From NCBI GenBank assembly GCA_964437735.1, contig CAYTID010000076.1, forward strand, positions 1 through 10,933: a DNA stretch of 10,933 bases. Direction: 5' to 3'. This DNA is from CAYTID01 sp964437735. GTDB taxonomy: Bacteria; Bacteroidota; Ignavibacteria; UBA10030; BY39. The notes beneath the pieces are model-generated. The model searched no databases. It was not told the DNA's origin and worked only from the letters and a program-made list of their open reading frames with translations. Within the stretch, counting starts at the first letter, position 1, and each line of letters starts with the position of its first letter. The translations under genes and the position numbers were made by a program. Shown here in pieces: positions 7,542 to 10,933 of this stretch.

Positions 7542-10187
7542 CTATAAAATGTTATGTGATTCAAGTAAATATTTTAAAAACACAGAGGAAGAAAAAGAAT
7601 ATTCGATATAACTGAAAATAATTGCAATACTTACCAGTATAATACCAAACCCGAGAAGATATATTTTTATCGGATTAATATCATATATGATCGACATACC
7701 TTTGAGTAAACGTAACAACGACCAAAACAGAATTACAAAAATAAATATATAGGAAGGAATTATGTATATCGGATCCTGAATAACCTTAAACATGATCATA
7801 CTAAAAGGAATCAGGATTATCATTGGCAGATGCGACCATACAGTGATCGAGTATGCATGGTATATATAAACCCTCAGACGGATGAACAGAGAGAAAAATT
7901 TCACTGCTGCCATCAATAAAACGAATAAAACAATAAATATCATGGAAAAATAAATTATGAAAAGATACTCCTGCCATACCAGTATTATGAGCCACTCTTT
8001 TACATCGTCAATAAGAAGTTGACTTAAAATATTATCAACTAACAGATCATATCTGTAATGAGAAAAAATACTGGAAAGTATGATTGCCATAGTAACCGAA
8101 AGTATAATAGACAAGAAAATGCTGTGACTCACAGGAATAATTCGTTGATCCCTCACATCCGCGTAAAAATTATAACTCCTGAATAACGATCGGTGAACAT
8201 TTTCCCTGAATCTTCGATTGCTGTTGTAGAAAAATGCAAGAGAAATTAATATAATTAAGCCTGCGATAACAAAAACCATAGGTGTTCCCGATGAATAATT
8301 GCCCACGGGCAATGCCGAAACTTTCTCTCCATTAAATACGCTTCTCATAACATCGAATACAATGCGTCGTTCTCCGTCAAAACTTATCATTCCCATTGAA
8401 TGAACATAAGGATTACCGGAGGGAGTCGACAACGCCGGTCTGTCACCACGCCAGTCATTGAACGACCAAAAAACGCTTCCTGCAAAATTCATCTCTTTTA
8501 TTTCCTGAAATGCGTGCCAGGCAAACCATGCTTGTGATTCTAAGGAAACCGGATCACTGTATCCGTTCCGGTTTTTCGGTTCAATTTCAATTCCGTATTT
8601 TCCGACAATTAAGAGTTTATCTTTATGGTTTTCTTTCCATAATTTTAAATCTTTTTTCAGAGTCTGAATACCATCAATAGCATTCGAATTATAATTTAAA
8701 GAAATAATTTCTACCTTTTCGGAAATTTTATCAATTAATTCGTGGAATTGGTCAAACTGCCCTGAAATTTGATTTGCCAGTAGCGTCAGATAAACCGGGC
8801 GGTTGTCGAGAGTTTTAATACTATCGTTGACCGATTCAAGATACCGCAGTAAGTCGTTGGAACTTTTTTGATTGAATTCAATTTCATTTCCTATCCCCCA
8901 GGCAAGTACGGAAACATTATTTCTGTCGCGCTGAACCATTTCCCTTGCATAAGCCTGAACTAAGTCAAGATAAAAGCCTTTCTTTATTATATCAACAGGA
9001 GTATTTGATATCGGAACTTCTTCGATAACAAACAACCCGTACCTGTCGCATAAATTAATCATGTATGGATGCGGGGGTCTGAGGAATCTGATAAGGTTTG
9101 CTCCGGTACTTCTGATACGCGCTATGTCCTTCTCCATTTCTTCGTAAGTTGTTGATGGTCCGAACATTTGGTGATCTTCATTCCATAGAACACCTTTTAA
9201 ATACAAAGATTTACCGTTTAGATTGAAATGGTTTTTTTCAATTTTTAATTCTCTTATACCGTAGTTTTGTATGAATTCATCTATCAGAACATTTTCTTTG
9301 TCGTCAAGATACATTAATTTACACTTAACAACATATAAATCCGGCATCTCAGGAGACCATAATTTCGGGGTTTGAATAATGACTTCTGCTTTCACATATT
9401 TTGATTTTCGATTCGGAACCGTGATTGAAACAATCGAGCTTTTTCCAACCGGTTCATCGGTCAATTTATCATAAACCTCAACTTGGAAATTGTTTTCTTT
9501 GTGTTCGCCGCCAAACACAAAGCCAAAATTTTCAATTTGCGCTGTAACAGTAAGTTTTGATGATTTAAAATCTTGAGATAATTCAGATTTTACGACTGTT
9601 TCAGATATATATATTTTGGGAACTGCTAATAGATATATATCGCGTAAAATTCCACCGTAACCACGTTGACCACCGACAAATTGTCGTAAGGGAAGTGTTG
9701 TAGTCGGAGTTAATCTATTGTCACAGAAAACCTTTATTACATTTTCACTCCCAATCTGTAACACATTTTCACGAATAGGTAAAACAAAAGAAGTACCCCC
9801 GCCCATGTGCCTGCCAATAAAAGTTCCGTTTATTTGAATTTCACTCTGATAATGAATCCCATAAATTACTAATAAGAAATTATACTTATCAATCATTTGA
9901 GACGTGATATCGAAATTACGTTGAAAATCAACTTTAGCGGCAAAATCATAAGCTCCGGGCACCTGGATATTCTTCCACTGCTCACCCTCTATTGAATAGC
10001 GCCAATGTCCTGATAAATCTATCTTTAACCGTGTTGGAGTATCGGAAAACATTCCCACATCTGATCCGGAGGTTGTGGGTTGTCCATTTTCAAAAAATAT
10101 CTTTCCCGTATCATAAGGTATATTCTGTGATAAGGCGTTTGTAATAATGAATAAAAATATTATGATTTTACAAAAAGGATTGTCCAA
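7542..10187 (-). CDS. Membrane-anchored glycoside hydrolase family 2 homologue, probably catalytically inactive
   Basis: The 881-residue protein starts at a TTG (no nearby ATG fits), with GAGAGG about 12 nt upstream. A signal peptide (hydrophobic 8-17, possible cleavage after Ala-Leu-Ser20) sends it across the inner membrane. GH2 layout follows: a jelly-roll sugar-binding domain from DLSGHW (57-62) to about 190, an immunoglobulin-like domain to about 310, and a TIM barrel about 320-620. The acid/base motif WGIGNE is intact (Glu435). In the nucleophile motif, usually (S/T)EYG, the sequence is GKYG with Lys530. The 95-residue spacing matches beta-glucuronidases (about 90). The SHYP-like motif reads RFLRPPHP (367-374) and lacks its histidine. 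Conserved FWSFNDW is present. Residues 637-881 add about six membrane helices (near 637-656, 686-708, 740-763, 783-801, 807-826, 841-861), foreign to classic GH2 enzymes. Family assignment is firm; inactivity is inferred. It is the first gene of the leftward cluster. Confidence 0.88.
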   Translation of the reverse strand: MDNPFCKIIIFLFIITNALSQNIPYDTGKIFFENGQPTTSGSDVGMFSDTPTRLKIDLSGHWRYSIEGEQWKNIQVPGAYDFAAKVDFQRNFDITSQMIDKYNFLLVIYGIHYQSEIQINGTFIGRHMGGGTSFVLPIRENVLQIGSENVIKVFCDNRLTPTTTLPLRQFVGGQRGYGGILRDIYLLAVPKIYISETVVKSELSQDFKSSKLTVTAQIENFGFVFGGEHKENNFQVEVYDKLTDEPVGKSSIVSITVPNRKSKYVKAEVIIQTPKLWSPEMPDLYVVKCKLMYLDDKENVLIDEFIQNYGIRELKIEKNHFNLNGKSLYLKGVLWNEDHQMFGPSTTYEEMEKDIARIRSTGANLIRFLRPPHPYMINLCDRYGLFVIEEVPISNTPVDIIKKGFYLDLVQAYAREMVQRDRNNVSVLAWGIGNEIEFNQKSSNDLLRYLESVNDSIKTLDNRPVYLTLLANQISGQFDQFHELIDKISEKVEIISLNYNSNAIDGIQTLKKDLKLWKENHKDKLLIVGKYGIEIEPKNRNGYSDPVSLESQAWFAWHAFQEIKEMNFAGSVFWSFNDWRGDRPALSTPSGNPYVHSMGMISFDGERRIVFDVMRSVFNGEKVSALPVGNYSSGTPMVFVIAGLIILISLAFFYNSNRRFRENVHRSLFRSYNFYADVRDQRIIPVSHSIFLSIILSVTMAIILSSIFSHYRYDLLVDNILSQLLIDDVKEWLIILVWQEYLFIIYFSMIFIVLFVLLMAAVKFFSLFIRLRVYIYHAYSITVWSHLPMIILIPFSMIMFKVIQDPIYIIPSYIFIFVILFWSLLRLLKGMSIIYDINPIKIYLLGFGIILVSIAIIFSYIEYSFSSSVFLKYLLESHNIL

Positions 10188-10265
10188 TTTGTTAATTTTC
10201 CTCTCGGTATGTACAAAATAGGGGGTAATTACTTGAAATCATGTCAAAATTAGCCATTTACGACC

Positions 10266-10297
10266 TAAATATAATAAATTAAAGAGCAGAAAGCAAT
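10266..10297 (-). promoter_or_regulatory. Candidate leftward promoter for the GH2-smc-lpx cluster
   Basis: Read on the minus strand: ATTG, 20 nt, then TATATTTA. This matches the Bacteroidota housekeeping pattern TTTG-N17-23-TAnnTTTG with one mismatch in each box. A start of transcription near 10258-10260 would leave a leader of about 70 nt before the TTG at 10187. A second minus-strand match to the -7 box (TAATTTTG, 10245-10252) lacks a partner -33 box. Assignment rests on pattern alone. Confidence 0.35.
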
Positions 10298-10478
10298 GGA
10301 AAAATATAGTGTAATAGCCCAGCGAAAATGTCAGGTATAATGCTCAGTAGTAATTGATCTTTCCCAGATTTTTGGACATAAAGTCAAGACATAATTAGTT
10401 ATTTTTCAAATGCGATCGGTTATTTACACTCCTAAATTGGCAATAATTATCAGCCGTAAAGTGATACCCATGAACCTA

Positions 10479-10493
10479 TAACAAAATTTGTTA
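10479..10493. repeat. Palindrome TAACAAA-A-TTTGTTA, possible operator
   Basis: A perfect inverted repeat with 7-bp arms and a 1-nt centre, ending 5 bp before the TTTG (-33) box of the rightward promoter. Its place fits a transcription-factor site for the rightward gene. The AT-rich composition makes chance palindromes fairly common, so the function is inferred. Confidence 0.4.
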
Positions 10494-10498
10494 AAGGA

Positions 10499-10530
10499 TT
10501 TGGAACTACACAAGAAAAACTTTATATTTG
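10499..10530 (+). promoter_or_regulatory. Bacteroidota-type promoter for the rightward gene
   Basis: TTTG (10499-10502), a 20-nt spacer, then TATATTTG (10523-10530), an exact match to the TTTG / TAnnTTTG pattern recognised by the Bacteroidota primary sigma factor. Transcription would begin near 10536-10540, giving a leader of about 300 nt before the ATG at 10843. The TTTG ending the -7 box is itself followed, 20 nt on, by TAAAATTG (10551-10558), so a second overlapping promoter is possible. Confidence 0.6.
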
Positions 10531-10658
10531 CAACGAAATTATCATAGTTGTAAAATTGGTAATAAAAATTAATCAAGAAGTAAAGAATTAAATTATCCCG
10601 GATGTTAAAGAGAGTCTTAGGCCTGTTGTAAAGGTTTTTCCCCTCTATATCCCCATTA

Positions 10659-10668
10659 ACAAATTTGT
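10659..10668. repeat. Palindrome ACAAATTTGT in the rightward leader
   Basis: A perfect 10-bp palindrome, flanked as TTAACAAATTTGTAA, closely resembling the palindrome at 10479-10493 (shared TAACAAA and TTTGT halves). It lies within the predicted untranslated leader of the rightward gene. It may be a second copy of the same site or chance. Confidence 0.3.
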
Positions 10669-10746
10669 AATTTCTTCAATTTGATTTGAATTTTTTTCAT
10701 TCCAAATCTATCTAAAGGGTTTACTATACCCCTATCTTCTTTATTT

Positions 10747-10760
10747 TTTAACAAGTTAAA
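10747..10760. repeat. Palindrome TTTAAC-AA-GTTAAA in the rightward leader
   Basis: An inverted repeat with 6-bp arms and a 2-nt centre, again built on TAAC/GTTA halves like the two sites upstream. It lies 82 bp before the ATG at 10843. It could be an operator half-site arrangement or a small RNA hairpin; it is not followed by a T-tract, so it is not a terminator. Confidence 0.3.
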
Positions 10761-10824
10761 CAATTTTCACCATGCTGGCACAAGCGTTGTAACTATGTGA
10801 TTAAAATCAACAATTTAATTTTAC

Positions 10825-10831
10825 AAAGGAG
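10825..10831 (+). promoter_or_regulatory. Shine-Dalgarno sequence of the rightward gene
   Basis: AAAGGAG, 11 nt before the ATG at 10843. It supports that ATG over the internal ATG at 10891, which has no comparable site. Confidence 0.7.
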
Positions 10832-10842
10832 TTTTAATCATA

Positions 10843-10933
10843 ATGAAAATATTTTTACACCAAATTAATCAATTATTAGTCAGCAAGTGGATGAAGACCA
10901 CGGTTATAGTATTTTTGTCATTCACCATTATAC
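10843..10933 (+). CDS. N-terminus of an exported or membrane protein (cut by window edge)
   Basis: Only 30 codons are visible. They begin MKIFLHQINQLLVSKWMKTT and continue into a hydrophobic run VIVFLSFTII, so a positively charged N-region is followed by the start of a signal peptide or membrane helix. The ATG has AAAGGAG 11 nt upstream and a Bacteroidota-like promoter about 310 bp upstream, with candidate operator palindromes between and before. The rather long N-region before the hydrophobic core resembles that of SusC-type TonB-dependent receptors in Bacteroidota, which often sit near carbohydrate genes such as the divergent GH2 homologue, but no diagnostic receptor domain falls inside the window. 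The family is therefore left open. Confidence 0.65.
   Translation, partial: MKIFLHQINQLLVSKWMKTTVIVFLSFTII

Larger units (their letters stand above)
10188..10842. other. Divergent intergenic region without a convincing gene
   Basis: 655 bp lie between the leftward GH2 gene and the rightward gene at 10843. In all frames I find only very short open frames, such as 14 codons from 10296 on the plus strand, without ribosome sites or recognisable products. It is strongly AT-rich, with a pyrimidine-rich stretch around 10636-10655. It contains candidate promoters for both directions and three related palindromes, listed separately. No tRNA, riboswitch core or terminator hairpin was recognised. Confidence 0.7.

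Noticed and set aside
7801..7995. Minus-strand open frame of 64 codons inside the GH2 gene's membrane region
   Set aside because: Shifted frame within a clearly coding gene; no frameshift is needed to explain the GH2 reading frame.
10333..10338. TATAAT hexamer on the plus strand resembling a sigma-70 -10 box
   Set aside because: No TTGACA-like box at a suitable distance, and the lineage is expected to use the TTTG/TAnnTTTG type.
10296..10340. Fourteen-codon open frame starting MEKYSV on the plus strand
   Set aside because: Too short, no Shine-Dalgarno sequence, and it overlaps the candidate leftward promoter.
10720..10734. GGGT…ACCC short inverted repeat in the leader
   Set aside because: Only four-base arms and no following T-tract; it cannot be told from chance and is not a terminator.
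10790..10797. TAACTATG, a near match to the -7 box close to the rightward gene
   Set aside because: One mismatch in the box and no TTTG about 20 nt upstream; the match at 10499-10530 is much better.

Overview
The window is AT-rich DNA from a Gram-negative bacterium, most likely in the Bacteroidota / Ignavibacteriota-Chlorobiota group. Lipid A genes (lpxB, lpxK) imply an outer membrane. LpxK carries DDAFQH where many proteobacterial enzymes have DDGFQH, SMC has a GPNGCGKT Walker A, and a TTTG-N20-TATATTTG promoter of the Bacteroidota type lies in the only large intergenic gap. The lineage is an inference from these marks; no rRNA or other phylogenetic marker is present.

Positions 1-10187 hold seven genes, all on the minus strand and packed almost without gaps. 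In transcription order they are: a secreted and membrane-anchored glycoside hydrolase family 2 (GH2) homologue, smc (chromosome condensation), a HAD-IB phosphatase of the MtnX/PHOSPHO type, an integral-membrane isoprenylcysteine/phospholipid methyltransferase-like protein, lpxB, lpxK, and the first 136 codons of pyruvate phosphate dikinase (ppdK). Junctions run from a 4-bp overlap to 17 bp with no terminator-like hairpin seen, so they probably form one operon. lpxB and lpxK catalyse consecutive lipid A steps (disaccharide formation, then 4'-phosphorylation). The small phosphatase and methyltransferase between smc and lpxB may act on lipid or envelope substrates, but nothing in the sequence proves this.

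Positions 10188-10842 are a 655-bp divergent intergenic region without a convincing gene. It holds a candidate leftward promoter, a strong Bacteroidota-like rightward promoter, and three related AT-rich palindromes. At 10843 a rightward gene starts behind a good Shine-Dalgarno sequence. Only 30 codons are visible, and they look like a signal peptide or membrane anchor.

The most unusual item is the GH2 homologue. It keeps the fold and the acid/base glutamate (E435) but has lysine (K530) where the catalytic nucleophile glutamate should be, and its SHYP-like active-site motif is altered. It also ends in about 245 residues with six predicted membrane helices. It looks like a membrane-tethered GH2 pseudoenzyme. 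No CRISPR array, insertion sequence, tRNA or rRNA was seen.
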